Shown one piece after another: positions 26,245-35,312 of a DNA stretch of 64,000 bases (position 1 is its first letter; every line of letters begins with the position of its first letter). The position numbers were made by a program, and so were the translations under genes. The notes beneath the pieces are model-generated. The model saw only the letters and a program-made list of their open reading frames with translations. It did not search any database and was not told the DNA's origin. Source of the stretch: an uncultured Alphaproteobacteria bacterium (GTDB lineage: Bacteria > Pseudomonadota > Alphaproteobacteria > Caulobacterales > Parvularculaceae); contig CADEDN010000013.1 of assembly GCA_902826095.1 (NCBI GenBank), positions 23,605-87,604 of the forward strand, written 5' to 3'.

Positions 26245-26522
26245 AATGGCCGAGCGAAGCCGCCGCCATCACGACGCAGCGCCTGGCCCCGCTGGGGCGC
26301 TCAAGGAGTCAATATTTCAAACCGCGTGCCGAAATTCCGTGCGCTCCTCATGACCCCGAAAGCGTGCGCCGGGCGACGGCGCATGTTATAAAGGGTTGCA
26401 GGTTCTTACATCGTCTGGCGACGGGCGAGGACGAGCGCGTGACCAGCGCCTGCGGCCCCGACAGAATAGCAGGAACCGACCAACCCGGAACACCGACCCC
26501 GGCGACGCCAGCGAGGGATGAA

Positions 26523-28040
26523 ATGTCTGCCAGCAACCCCGGACCGCTCGAGAAGATTGTCATTGTCGGCGGCGGCAGCGCGGGTTGGATGGCTGCCGCG
26601 GCGATATCGGACGTACTAGGACGATCATGTTCGATCACGCTCATTGAGTCAGAAGCGATCGGCACGGTGGGCGTCGGCGAGGCGACCATCCCGCCGATCC
26701 GGTTTTTCAATCATCGCCTCGGGATAGATGAGGCGACCTTCATCCGCGAAACGAGCGGCTCCTACAAGCTGGGCATTGAATTCGTCGATTGGTGCAAGTT
26801 TGGCCGCCGGTACTTTCATCCTTTCGGACAGCATGGCGCCGAATTTGACGTCGTGCCCTTCTACCATTTCTGGATGAGGGAACACCTCGCCGGCCGCGTT
26901 TCCGGTCCGATAGATGACTATGCGATGGCGTGGGCGATGGCGAAGGCTGGAAAGTTCTCGCATCCGGCGCAGGATCGGCGGCTGATTCAATCGACCTTCG
27001 ATTACGCCTATCATTTTGACGCGGGCCTTTATGCGCAGTTCCTGCGGCGCTATTCCGAAGCGCGCGGCGTCCATCGCGTCGAAGGCCGCATTCGCGACGT
27101 GCGCCTTGATCCTGAACGCGGGACAATCGCCGAAGTCGAGCTGGACGATTCGCGCGTGATCGACGGCGAATTCTTCATTGATTGCAGCGGTTTTCGCGGC
27201 CTGCTGATCGAAGAAGCGCTAGAGGCGGGTTATGACGACTGGCGGCATTGGCTGCCCTGCGACCGGGCGACGGCGGTTCCCTGCGCCAAGGTTGGCGACA
27301 TGACGCCCTATACGCGGTCGACCGCCAAAGCCGCCGGCTGGCAGTGGCGCATTCCGCTGCAGCACCGCACCGGCAACGGCTATGTCCATTGCAGCGAGCA
27401 TATCTCCGAAGACGAAGCCGCTGCGGTCCTGCTCGGATCGCTTGACGGCGCGGCGATGGCTGAGCCGCGCGTGCTTCGCTTCACGACCGGAAAGCGAAAG
27501 GCGTTCTGGAAGAAGAATTGCGTCGCGATCGGCCTTTCGGCCGGGTTCATGGAGCCGCTTGAATCGACGAGCCTCCATCTTATTCAGTTCGGCATTTTGC
27601 GCCTCATTGCGCTTTTTCCGGACAAGGAAATGTCGCCGCTTCTGGCGGATGAATACAATACGCAGACGGCCGCCGAATATGAGCGAATCCGCGACTTCAT
27701 CATCCTGCATTACAAGGCGACGGAGCGGGACGATTCTGAGCTTTGGCGCTATTGTGCGAACATGAAAATTCCCGACCGCCTTCAGTACAAAATCGATCAC
27801 TTCCGGAATTACGGCCTTCTCGTTTCCGACGAGCGAGAGCTATTCAACAATCCAAGCTGGATTGCTGTGTATCTCGGCCAGAACGTCGTTCCCCGTCGCG
27901 CGCCCGCGCTCGCTTTGCGGCGCGAAGCGCCGGTCAAGGAGCGGTTCGACGCGATAGAACTAGCCATGCGCGAGGCCGTCGCGGCGATGCCGAGCCACGA
28001 CGCGTTCGTCATGCAGAATTGCCAGAGCGCGCATCAATAG
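26523..28040 (+). CDS. Flavin-dependent tryptophan-halogenase-family protein
   Basis: The 505-residue protein belongs to the FADH2-dependent halogenase family. FAD-binding 'GGGSAGWMAAA' is at residue 16, 'TVGVGEATIPPI' follows, the catalytic-Lys position is Lys82 in 'YKLGIEFVDW', the family signature 'WQWRIP' is at 273-278, and 'FMEPLESTSLHL' holds the active-site Glu. All elements expected for halogenation are kept. Such genes recur beside TonB receptors in Caulobacter- and Sphingomonas-like genomes, where their natural substrates are mostly unknown. ATG 26523 has an AGGGATG upstream and begins right before the FAD fold. Divergent from the amylase; a terminator follows. Confidence 0.9.
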   Translation: MSASNPGPLEKIVIVGGGSAGWMAAAAISDVLGRSCSITLIESEAIGTVGVGEATIPPIRFFNHRLGIDEATFIRETSGSYKLGIEFVDWCKFGRRYFHPFGQHGAEFDVVPFYHFWMREHLAGRVSGPIDDYAMAWAMAKAGKFSHPAQDRRLIQSTFDYAYHFDAGLYAQFLRRYSEARGVHRVEGRIRDVRLDPERGTIAEVELDDSRVIDGEFFIDCSGFRGLLIEEALEAGYDDWRHWLPCDRATAVPCAKVGDMTPYTRSTAKAAGWQWRIPLQHRTGNGYVHCSEHISEDEAAAVLLGSLDGAAMAEPRVLRFTTGKRKAFWKKNCVAIGLSAGFMEPLESTSLHLIQFGILRLIALFPDKEMSPLLADEYNTQTAAEYERIRDFIILHYKATERDDSELWRYCANMKIPDRLQYKIDHFRNYGLLVSDERELFNNPSWIAVYLGQNVVPRRAPALALRREAPVKERFDAIELAMREAVAAMPSHDAFVMQNCQSAHQ

Positions 28041-28075
28041 GGCGCTTCGCCGGCGCATTCCTCGGCACAAAGAAA

Positions 28076-28099
28076 AAGGCCCGCCGGAAAGCGGGCCTT
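28076..28099. terminator. Bidirectional terminator between halogenase and TonB receptor
   Basis: Stem AAGGCCCGC / GCGGGCCTT with a 6-nt loop is flanked by A-rich and T-rich tracts on its two sides. It can stop both convergent transcripts, the halogenase on plus and the receptor on minus. Confidence 0.85.
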
Positions 28100-28123
28100 T
28101 CCCTTGAGGAGTTCTTCGGGAGG

Positions 28124-30895
28124 TCAGAACTCCTTCTTGAGTGTGACGTTGAATGTGCGGCCATAGAGTTCATGGCGGCTCGGGAAGGTCCCAACCACCG
28201 TCGTTCCGGCGGCGTCAAAGAGATCGTTCTGCGTCACGAACGGTTCATCGGTGATATTGAAGACCTCGAACTGAAGCCCGAAACCGTTGAGGGCGCCGTC
28301 GCTCCAGCGATAACCGATCTGGCCGTCGAGGATCGTCTCAGATTGCGCATCGGCGCCGCTCAGCGATCCGTCGAAGTTCTGAATCTCAGACAAGAACGGC
28401 CCACGATGACGCGCGCTCAGCTTCGCCTGCACGCCGTTCTTCTCGTAGTAGATGTCGCCCGCCCAGGTCGTCTTCGAATAGCCCGGGATGTCGACAGTGC
28501 CCGTGCCGGACGGATGCGTAATTTCACCGTCTGCGTAGGTGTAACTGTAGCTGAAGCCGAAACCGTCAAGCGCATCTGAGAGATCGCGCAGATCGACTTT
28601 CAGCGTCGCCTCGACGCCGGTGATCTTTCCGTCAGAGAAATTGACCGGCCCGTTGATGACAGCGGTAGCTATTTGCGGGTTCGCATCGAGGAACGCGCCT
28701 GCGCCAAACGCGCGAATCTGCTCGCTGGCGTCAACCAATGCGTTGAAGCCGACGACCCAGTCGGAAAGGTCCTTGTGGAAAAAGGCGACCGCGAGCGCCG
28801 ATGTCGGCGAGAAATATTTCTCGAAAGAGATATCGTACGAGGTCGACTTGTAAGGCCTCAAGGAGGGGTTGCCGCCGCCAAGGCTGAAACAGACGACGCT
28901 CGGCGGATTGAACGCAACCAGCGTGTCGGGACGCTGATCGCCATTGGTGTCGGTGCAGCTCAGCGAGCTGAAGGTGATGTTCTGATTGGCCGCCAGCTGA
29001 TCAAGACGCGCTCGCGTGATCGACTGCGCGAAGGCGAGGCGGATAAACGTATCCTCGGCGACTTCAAAAGCGAGGTTGGCGCTCGGAAGCCAGTTGTCAT
29101 AGCTATCCGACACGGCGTTGACCGCGCCCGCGATCGTGCCGACCGAGTCCTGTGTCGTATCGACATACTGGACGCCGACATTGCCCCGCAGCGGAATTGC
29201 GCCGACCTGCGTGTCGACATCCAGCATCAAATATCCGGTGTGGACCTGTTCTTCGACCGTCCATTCCGTGTCGAACGTCGCCTTTTCAAGCGTATAGGTG
29301 CCGTCCGTCAGGAAGCTCGATGGGTCATAAGCAATGATGTCCATGCCGATCGAACCGGATTTGGTCGCACCGACAATGGAGCCTGCCGGAATCGCAAGCG
29401 AGCCGCCCGTGAACAGGCTCGACGCGCGAATGAAATCCTCATTCGAATCGAAATTCTTCTCGCGTTCTGTGTAGATGTAGCCGAGTTTGATATTGGAGAT
29501 CAGGCCTGAATCCAATTCGTAATTCGTTTCGGCGCGGAGCTGGTGAAGCTCATCGTCGATCTGCGGGCGTTTGATGAAGCCGACCTGGCCCCAGCCGCCC
29601 GGATCGGTAAGGAGCACGGTCGAGGGGTCGGTGTAGTCAAGCTGCGACTCGATGCTGTACTGGCCGTCTGAAGGAAATCTGAAAAGCAGGGTATCTCTTG
29701 GCCCAGGGTTACCAGCACCTATGCCAAATCCGGTCCCGGCATAGGACTCATAATCGATGTCCGACCGATCGAGCGTAGAATAACCATAATCCAGCATGAC
29801 GCTCAGGCGCTCGGTGAACTTGTATGACGTGTTCCCGCCTATGGCGAAGATTTCCGCTGTATTTCCTTCGGTGTCGGTACGGAGGATCGGCCACACCCCG
29901 GAATACTGCGCCGCTTCAGCGAACGGGCCTGCGCCGACGGCGCCGTCGAAACTGACGCCGTTCGCCCAGGAAGCGATAGGCGTTTCGGTGCCGCGGAAGA
30001 TGCCCGAGTCCTTGGTGTCGGTGTAAAAGGCGTCCAGGCTCGCCTGGAATCGGTCGTTCGGCTCGAACTGCAGTGCGCCGGCGATCGATGTGCGCTCGAA
30101 TTCGCGCGACACGACGCCCTGGCGCGGGTTGTCGGAAGGATAAATCAGGCCGTTCGCATTGCGCGACACCTGGAACTGGTTCGTCTTCAATTCGCGCGAG
30201 TAGAATTGAGTCGGATTTGACTGATATGTCGCGCCAAGCGCCCAGCCGAGCGTACCGTCGTCATTCTGGTCGATATAGGAACCAAAGAAGCGATAGCCCT
30301 TGTCGCTGACATCCGGGTTTAGCTTGCCGTTGTCGGCAAGGACGCCGGTCGCGGAGAGGTTGATCTTGCGGTCCTTGAATCTCAGTGGGCGGATGGTGCG
30401 CAGGTCGACAGAGCCTGCAATGCCGGTCGCGGACAGCGTCGCATTCGGCGTCTTGTAAACGACGCCCTGTGAGATGAGTTCCGACGGGAACTGGTCGAAT
30501 TCGATGCCGCGGTTGTTGCCGGCGGAAACGACTTCGCGCCCATTGAGCAAAGCGAGCGAGAAGTCAGGGCCGAGGCCTCGGATCGAAACCTGCTGCGAGC
30601 GGCCGCGCACGCGCTGCGCGGTGACGCCGGGGAGGCGCGCCAGCGCGTCGGCGATCGAAAGGTCCGGCAATTTGCCGATGTCTTCCGAGGAAATCGCTTC
30701 GACAATGCCGGCGGCGTTCTTCTTTTCATTGAGCGAGTTCTCGATCGAACCGCGAATGCCGGTGACGACGATTTCGTCCGTCTTGTCTTCCTCCGCCGCG
30801 TTCTGCGCAAACGCCGGCGTCGCCGCCAGGATCGCAAGGCCGGTCGCGGCCCCGCACAGCAGGCGCGATTTGGTCGTGGTATTGATTACAAGCAT
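28124..30895 (-). CDS. TonB-dependent receptor, TIGR01782-like (Xanthomonas/Caulobacter type)
   Basis: The 923-residue receptor has a signal peptide ending at 'PAFAQNA', a TonB-box segment 'DEIVVTGIRGS', the long N-terminal plug motif 'SEDIGKLPDLSIADALARLPGV', 'SIRGLGPDFS' and a beta-barrel ending in Phe ('NVTLKKEF'). The 'GIRGSIENSLNEKKN' start is typical of the large receptors that in Caulobacter include the maltose transporter MalA. That and the setting suggest uptake of maltodextrins. ATG 30895 has a strong GGGAGGG site. It is divergent from the 2OG-oxygenase-like gene. Confidence 0.92.
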   Translation of the reverse strand: MLVINTTTKSRLLCGAATGLAILAATPAFAQNAAEEDKTDEIVVTGIRGSIENSLNEKKNAAGIVEAISSEDIGKLPDLSIADALARLPGVTAQRVRGRSQQVSIRGLGPDFSLALLNGREVVSAGNNRGIEFDQFPSELISQGVVYKTPNATLSATGIAGSVDLRTIRPLRFKDRKINLSATGVLADNGKLNPDVSDKGYRFFGSYIDQNDDGTLGWALGATYQSNPTQFYSRELKTNQFQVSRNANGLIYPSDNPRQGVVSREFERTSIAGALQFEPNDRFQASLDAFYTDTKDSGIFRGTETPIASWANGVSFDGAVGAGPFAEAAQYSGVWPILRTDTEGNTAEIFAIGGNTSYKFTERLSVMLDYGYSTLDRSDIDYESYAGTGFGIGAGNPGPRDTLLFRFPSDGQYSIESQLDYTDPSTVLLTDPGGWGQVGFIKRPQIDDELHQLRAETNYELDSGLISNIKLGYIYTEREKNFDSNEDFIRASSLFTGGSLAIPAGSIVGATKSGSIGMDIIAYDPSSFLTDGTYTLEKATFDTEWTVEEQVHTGYLMLDVDTQVGAIPLRGNVGVQYVDTTQDSVGTIAGAVNAVSDSYDNWLPSANLAFEVAEDTFIRLAFAQSITRARLDQLAANQNITFSSLSCTDTNGDQRPDTLVAFNPPSVVCFSLGGGNPSLRPYKSTSYDISFEKYFSPTSALAVAFFHKDLSDWVVGFNALVDASEQIRAFGAGAFLDANPQIATAVINGPVNFSDGKITGVEATLKVDLRDLSDALDGFGFSYSYTYADGEITHPSGTGTVDIPGYSKTTWAGDIYYEKNGVQAKLSARHRGPFLSEIQNFDGSLSGADAQSETILDGQIGYRWSDGALNGFGLQFEVFNITDEPFVTQNDLFDAAGTTVVGTFPSRHELYGRTFNVTLKKEF

Positions 30896-31339
30896 GATTG
30901 GCCCTCCCAATGCTGCCGTTCAACGACGATTTTTCGTACTTTTACATAACCCAAACATCACCCGCTAGAAATCCCCCATTTTCGCCAAACGGTTCCGCCG
31001 CATTCGGCCGCGACAGCACGCCGCAGAAAGAAAAATATGATTTTCAATCAATGATATAGGTCGCCTTCTGGGTCGCCAGGGCGCACAGGACCGAACGCAG
31101 ATTTCGAATTTGCGTGGCTCCGTTGCCACACTCTTTTCGGGCCTGGGCCGTTCGTCTCGCAATACTGGCAGAAGTTTCGCCAAGGTCTTCTGACCAACCG
31201 ACCGAATCGGCTGCTAATGGCGGAATTCGTGGAAATGTGCGATTTTCGGCTAATTGGCGACCTCCAATGTGGACACGGCAGAGTGTTTCGGGCGTTCGCT
31301 TCGCTGACATCACTGGCATTTCCGACTGGGATTTTGGCC
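30896..31339. promoter_or_regulatory. Divergent regulatory region, TonB receptor / oxygenase-like gene
   Basis: This 444-bp gap has no convincing gene. Near 30940-30954 the minus strand reads ATGTAAAAGTACG, a half-match to the locus-wide TTGCA...TTTTACATT site, about 50 bp from the receptor start. The remaining bases show nothing clear. Confidence 0.35.
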
Positions 31340-32059
31340 ATGCAAAGCCGCCGATTTATTGACCAGGATTTTGAAGCGTACGAAATTGGCAAAGAAAAAC
31401 AAAGGATTGTACTCATTTCGCAGTTTCTGAAAAATCCGGATTCAGCTGTTGAACAGGCCTCTTTACAAAAATTTACATCACTGACGCCGCAATATCCGGG
31501 GCTGCGCGCGCCGCTGCCGGACGATGTCCTTGGCGGCTGGCTGGAAGCGCTTGCGCCAATGCTCAATGCGCAATTTGCGATGACGGGATCTCGGTGGACG
31601 GGTCATGGCTGGCATTCGATTGTGACGCAGCCTCCCGACAGACTTCTGCCGATCCAGCGTCTTCCCCATATTGACGGCGTCGAGCCCGGTCAGATCGCGA
31701 TGATGCTCTATCTGAACGACACAGCGCATGGCGGAACGGCGTTTTTCCGACACAAGGCGACCGGCTATGAGTCGCTGACCGCCCAGACATTCCCACTCTA
31801 CAAGCGGACCCTTGAGCGCGAGGTCGCCGCGAACGGCCTGCCGCCGAGCGCCTATGTCGGCGACGGCGAACCCTATTTCGAGCACATCCATGAGAGCGAC
31901 GGCGCATTCAATTCGGCGGTTTTCTACCGCGGCAATGTCTTTCACAGCGGCGTCATCGATCCGGCGGGCCCGTTTTCGGCCGACCCACGCGCTGGTCGGT
32001 ACACGATCAACGCCTTTTTGCGCGCTGAACCGGGCGGCGCGGCGAGCGAAGGACGATGA
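31340..32059 (+). CDS. 2-oxoglutarate/Fe(II)-oxygenase-like protein (DUF6445 type)
   Basis: The 239-residue protein has the double-stranded beta-helix pattern of Fe(II)/2-oxoglutarate oxygenases: His110-x-Asp112 ('LPHIDG'), His202 ('VFHSG') and Arg220 ('GRYTINAFL'), which would bind iron and the co-substrate. It resembles DUF6445 proteins found with TonB receptors and halogenases. Substrate and function are unknown. ATG 31340 is the best start though its ribosome site is weak; an in-frame ATG at 31217 would add 41 residues with no family likeness. The second halogenase follows after 36 nt, so the two are probably one operon, divergent from the large TonB receptor. Confidence 0.75.
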   Translation: MQSRRFIDQDFEAYEIGKEKQRIVLISQFLKNPDSAVEQASLQKFTSLTPQYPGLRAPLPDDVLGGWLEALAPMLNAQFAMTGSRWTGHGWHSIVTQPPDRLLPIQRLPHIDGVEPGQIAMMLYLNDTAHGGTAFFRHKATGYESLTAQTFPLYKRTLEREVAANGLPPSAYVGDGEPYFEHIHESDGAFNSAVFYRGNVFHSGVIDPAGPFSADPRAGRYTINAFLRAEPGGAASEGR

Positions 32060-32095
32060 CCTTGGCGGACCCAACATCATTTGCGAAGAAATCTT

Positions 32096-33604
32096 ATGAA
32101 TGATCGGCCCATCAAGAAGCTCGTCATTGTCGGCGGCGGCACAGCCGGCTGGATTTCGGCGGCCGCCTTTGCGCGGCTTTTGTCCCCTCCGCTTGAAATC
32201 GAACTGGTTGAATCCGAGGCGATCGGAACAGTCGGCGTCGGCGAAGCGACCATTCCGCAAATCATCCGACTGAACGCGATCCTCGGCCTAGATGAGAGCG
32301 ATTTCGTCCGCCGCACGTTCGGGACGTTCAAACTCGGAATCGAGTTCGTCGATTGGCGGGCGCCGGGCGAGCGTTATCTGCACACGTTCGGCGACGCCGG
32401 CATCAACCTCGCAAACGTCCATTTCCACCATTACTGGCGGCGATACGCCCTCGCCGGCGGGCGCAATTCGCTGTGGCACTATTCGCTGCACGAGCAAGCG
32501 TCGCGACAGTCGAAATTCGGCCGGCTCGATCGCGTCGGCAAGGCGAACATGACGGGCCTCGCCTACGCCTACCATTTCGACGCCGCGCTCTACGCCGCCT
32601 ATCTTAGAAGTTACGCTGAAGCGCGCGGCGTGACGCGGCGCGAAGGAATCGTCCAGTCGATCGAGCGCGATTCTGAAACTGGCGACATCCTCTCCGTCAC
32701 GCTCGACGGCGAGCGAACGATCGCAGGCGATTTTTTCATCGACTGCACCGGATTCAGAGCTTTGCTGATCGGCGAGACGCTTCTATCCGCCTATGAAGAC
32801 TGGTCGCGCTGGCTTCCCTGCAATCGCGCTTTGGCGGTTCCGAGCGAGCGCCTTTCGCCGCTGCCGCCCTTCACGCGCGCGACGGCGAGGCCCGCCGGTT
32901 GGCAATGGCGCATTCCCTTGCAGCACAGGACCGGCAACGGCCATGTGTTTTGCGCCGACTTCATGTCGAAAGACGAGGCCGAGGCGCTGCTGCTCGGCAA
33001 TCTCGAAGGCAAGGCGCTCGACGCGCCGCGCCTTCTTCAGTTCCGCACTGGCCGTCGAAAGACATTCTGGTCGCATAATTGCGCCGCAATCGGTCTTTCA
33101 AGCGGGTTTCTTGAGCCGCTCGAGTCGACGAGCATTCATCTCATCCAGTCGAATGTCGGGCGCCTCATCGGCCTTTTTCCGCGGACGCGCGGCTATGACG
33201 CCGACCGCGACGAGTACAATCGGCGGACGGCGGACGAATTCGAGCAGGTGCGCGACTTCCTGATACTCCACTATAACCAGACGACGCGAGACGACACGGA
33301 ATTCTGGAGATACTGCCGGAACATGCCGCCTCCGGAAACGCTGACGGAGAAAATCGAACTGTTCGCATCATCCGGCCGACTTGGGCGCGATGTCGACGAT
33401 CTCTTCAAGGATTCAAGCTGGACCCAGGTCATGCTGGGGCAGGGCGTGACCCCCAGGGATTATAATCCGATGGCGGATAAAATAACCGATGAGCAATTGA
33501 ATGAGTTTCTTGGAAATGTCCGCCAGGTGATAGATCGCGCCGTCGCGGGGCTCCCGGCGCACGATCAGTTCATTCGAGAAAACTGCTTGGCGGAAGGCGT
33601 GTGA
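32096..33604 (+). CDS. Second flavin-dependent tryptophan-halogenase-family protein
   Basis: The 502-residue protein is a paralogue of the enzyme at 26523. It has 'GGGTAGWISAAA' at residue 13, 'TVGVGEATIPQI', Lys79 in 'FKLGIEFVDW' at the catalytic-Lys position of PrnA-type halogenases, 'WQWRIPLQHRTGNG' and 'FLEPLESTSIHL'. Catalytic residues are therefore present. It is coupled to the 2OG-oxygenase-like gene and ends 23 bp from the convergent lipoprotein amylase. Having two intact halogenase-like enzymes within a sugar locus is repeated in related bacteria but unexplained. Confidence 0.9.
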   Translation: MNDRPIKKLVIVGGGTAGWISAAAFARLLSPPLEIELVESEAIGTVGVGEATIPQIIRLNAILGLDESDFVRRTFGTFKLGIEFVDWRAPGERYLHTFGDAGINLANVHFHHYWRRYALAGGRNSLWHYSLHEQASRQSKFGRLDRVGKANMTGLAYAYHFDAALYAAYLRSYAEARGVTRREGIVQSIERDSETGDILSVTLDGERTIAGDFFIDCTGFRALLIGETLLSAYEDWSRWLPCNRALAVPSERLSPLPPFTRATARPAGWQWRIPLQHRTGNGHVFCADFMSKDEAEALLLGNLEGKALDAPRLLQFRTGRRKTFWSHNCAAIGLSSGFLEPLESTSIHLIQSNVGRLIGLFPRTRGYDADRDEYNRRTADEFEQVRDFLILHYNQTTRDDTEFWRYCRNMPPPETLTEKIELFASSGRLGRDVDDLFKDSSWTQVMLGQGVTPRDYNPMADKITDEQLNEFLGNVRQVIDRAVAGLPAHDQFIRENCLAEGV

Positions 33605-33627
33605 ACGGACATCGCTCAGGGCGGCCA

Positions 33628-35031
33628 TCATCGCCTGAGGAATACGCGATAGCCCCAGGGCGGCAGCGCGAGCGATTCTCCGCCCGTGAATTCGACGGAC
33701 TCGCCCGAAAAATAATCGGCGTAGACGCCGTGGTGAAGCTTGTCCTTGAACTCGACGACTTGCGCTTGCGGCGTGAAATTGATGATCGCGAAAACGCCGT
33801 CCTCCGCTCCGATGCGAACGAAGCTCAACACTTTTTGCGGGACCGAGTTGACGACGGAAACCATGCGAGCGGCGGAAGCGCCGTTGGCGAGCGCTTTTGT
33901 CCGATGCTTGAGCGCAATGAGTTTCCGGTAAAGGACGGCGTTTTCATGCGGGCGCCAGGCGATCGGGTCTTTCTCGAAAAATTCGAGACGCTTTGAGAGC
34001 CCCGCTTCCTGCCCATTGTAGATAAGGGGGGCGCCCTCGCCGACGAAAGTGAGGACGGTGATCGCCTTGAATGCGTCGCCATAGAGCTCTTCATCGGTTC
34101 CATGCCAGGAATTGAAGTCGTGGTTCGACGTAAATGTCATGCGATAGGCGTCTTCCGGCCAAGCGCTTTCATTCTCCGAATAAAAGCCGAACAACGCGCC
34201 GACATCCGCTTTGCCTTGCGCGATCGCCTGCAGCGAATTTGACAGGCTCCAGGCGTAAGTGGCGTCGAAGGCGCTCGCATGGGCGTCCCTTTGCTCGAAC
34301 TCGGCGAGCATGAAAACAGGCTTCACCGCGTCCAGCTCGCGGCGGGCATTCTCCCAGAAATCAAGCGGGACATAGCCCGCGACGTCGCATCGAAATCCGT
34401 CGACGCCCGCCTCTTCGACCCAGAACTTCATCGCGCGCGTCATGTATTCGCGCAGGTCGCGGTTTGAATAATCAAGATCGATGATGTCGGACCAGTCCCA
34501 CCACGGAGTCGGGTGAAACTCGCCTTTCCAGTCGCGATCGTACCAGTCCGGATGGTCCGTCACGAGTGCGTTGTCCCAGGACGTGTGATTGGCGACCCAA
34601 TCCAGAATGACATGCATGCCGAGCGTATGAGCGGTCTCGACGAAGGACTTGAAGTCGTCGAGCGTTCCAAATTCAGGATTGACGGCGAAATAATCTTTCA
34701 CCGAATAGGGGCTGCCGAGCGTCCCCTTGCGGTTCTTCTCGCCAATCGGATGGACAGGCATCAGCCAGAGGATGTCGACGCCGAGGTCTTTCAGACGCGG
34801 AAGCTCTTTCTCCGCCGCTGCGAACGTGCCGTCCGGGGTGAACTGTCGTGTGTTGAGCTGATAGAGAACCGCATTCCGCGTCCACTCCGGGTGAGTGAGT
34901 TTCACGTACGGGACTGGCGCGTAAGGATCAGCGATTGCGGCTGTCGCTGCGGCTTGTTCCGGCGATTCGTCCGTACGCGGCGCACATGCGGCCATGAAGA
35001 ACAAGGCTGAGACGGCAAGACCGACGCGCAT
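33628..35031 (-). CDS. Lipoprotein GH13 alpha-amylase
   Basis: The 467-residue amylase carries a lipoprotein signal with lipobox 'FMAAC' (Cys near residue 16) and a disordered linker, so it should be anchored to a membrane, possibly the outer one. GH13 motifs are 'DWVANHTS', 'GVDGFRCDVAGY' (nucleophile Asp216), 'FMLAEFE' (Glu244) and 'FTSNHDFNSW' (Asp305). The 28-residue spacing of Asp and Glu is typical for true alpha-amylases. It would cut glucan into oligomers for the TonB receptors. ATG 35031 follows GGAGGGA. The palindrome TGCAAAATTTTGCA lies 47 bp upstream. Confidence 0.9.
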   Translation of the reverse strand: MRVGLAVSALFFMAACAPRTDESPEQAAATAAIADPYAPVPYVKLTHPEWTRNAVLYQLNTRQFTPDGTFAAAEKELPRLKDLGVDILWLMPVHPIGEKNRKGTLGSPYSVKDYFAVNPEFGTLDDFKSFVETAHTLGMHVILDWVANHTSWDNALVTDHPDWYDRDWKGEFHPTPWWDWSDIIDLDYSNRDLREYMTRAMKFWVEEAGVDGFRCDVAGYVPLDFWENARRELDAVKPVFMLAEFEQRDAHASAFDATYAWSLSNSLQAIAQGKADVGALFGFYSENESAWPEDAYRMTFTSNHDFNSWHGTDEELYGDAFKAITVLTFVGEGAPLIYNGQEAGLSKRLEFFEKDPIAWRPHENAVLYRKLIALKHRTKALANGASAARMVSVVNSVPQKVLSFVRIGAEDGVFAIINFTPQAQVVEFKDKLHHGVYADYFSGESVEFTGGESLALPPWGYRVFLRR

Positions 35032-35076
35032 CGGCTCCCTCCATTTGGCCGGCAGGCTAGCGCGCCCAATCGACAA

Positions 35077-35091
35077 TTGCAAAATTTTGCA
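35077..35091. promoter_or_regulatory. Palindrome TTGCAAAATTTTGCA upstream of the lipoprotein amylase
   Basis: TGCAAAATTTTGCA is a perfect 14-bp palindrome 47 bp from the minus-strand amylase start, in the 281-bp region shared with the divergent GH97 gene. It is the most symmetric member of the set including 26228 and 35229, so it may show the consensus of a regulator of this locus. Confidence 0.55.
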
Positions 35092-35228
35092 CATAATTGC
35101 GCTTGCCGAAGATCAGTGGGTGCCGCGCCGGCGTGGCGAAATACTCTTATTAAAGCAATGCATTCTTGCATAACTGGACTGATGACCATATTGCGGCGCA
35201 ACAAAATCCAGCGCGGGTTATGAGCAAG

Positions 35229-35245
35229 TTGCAGTATTTTACATT
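35229..35245. promoter_or_regulatory. Shared site TTGCAGTATTTTACATT upstream of GH97
   Basis: These 17 bp differ at one position from the site at 26228. It lies 68 bp before the GH97 start. Together with 35077 it places one site in front of each of the two divergent genes. Confidence 0.55.
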
Positions 35246-35312
35246 GGACGGTAGGATCGAGCGCCGTCGAGTCCCCGCGGTTTTGACTCTGATCTCGAAG
35301 GATGTCCCCTCC

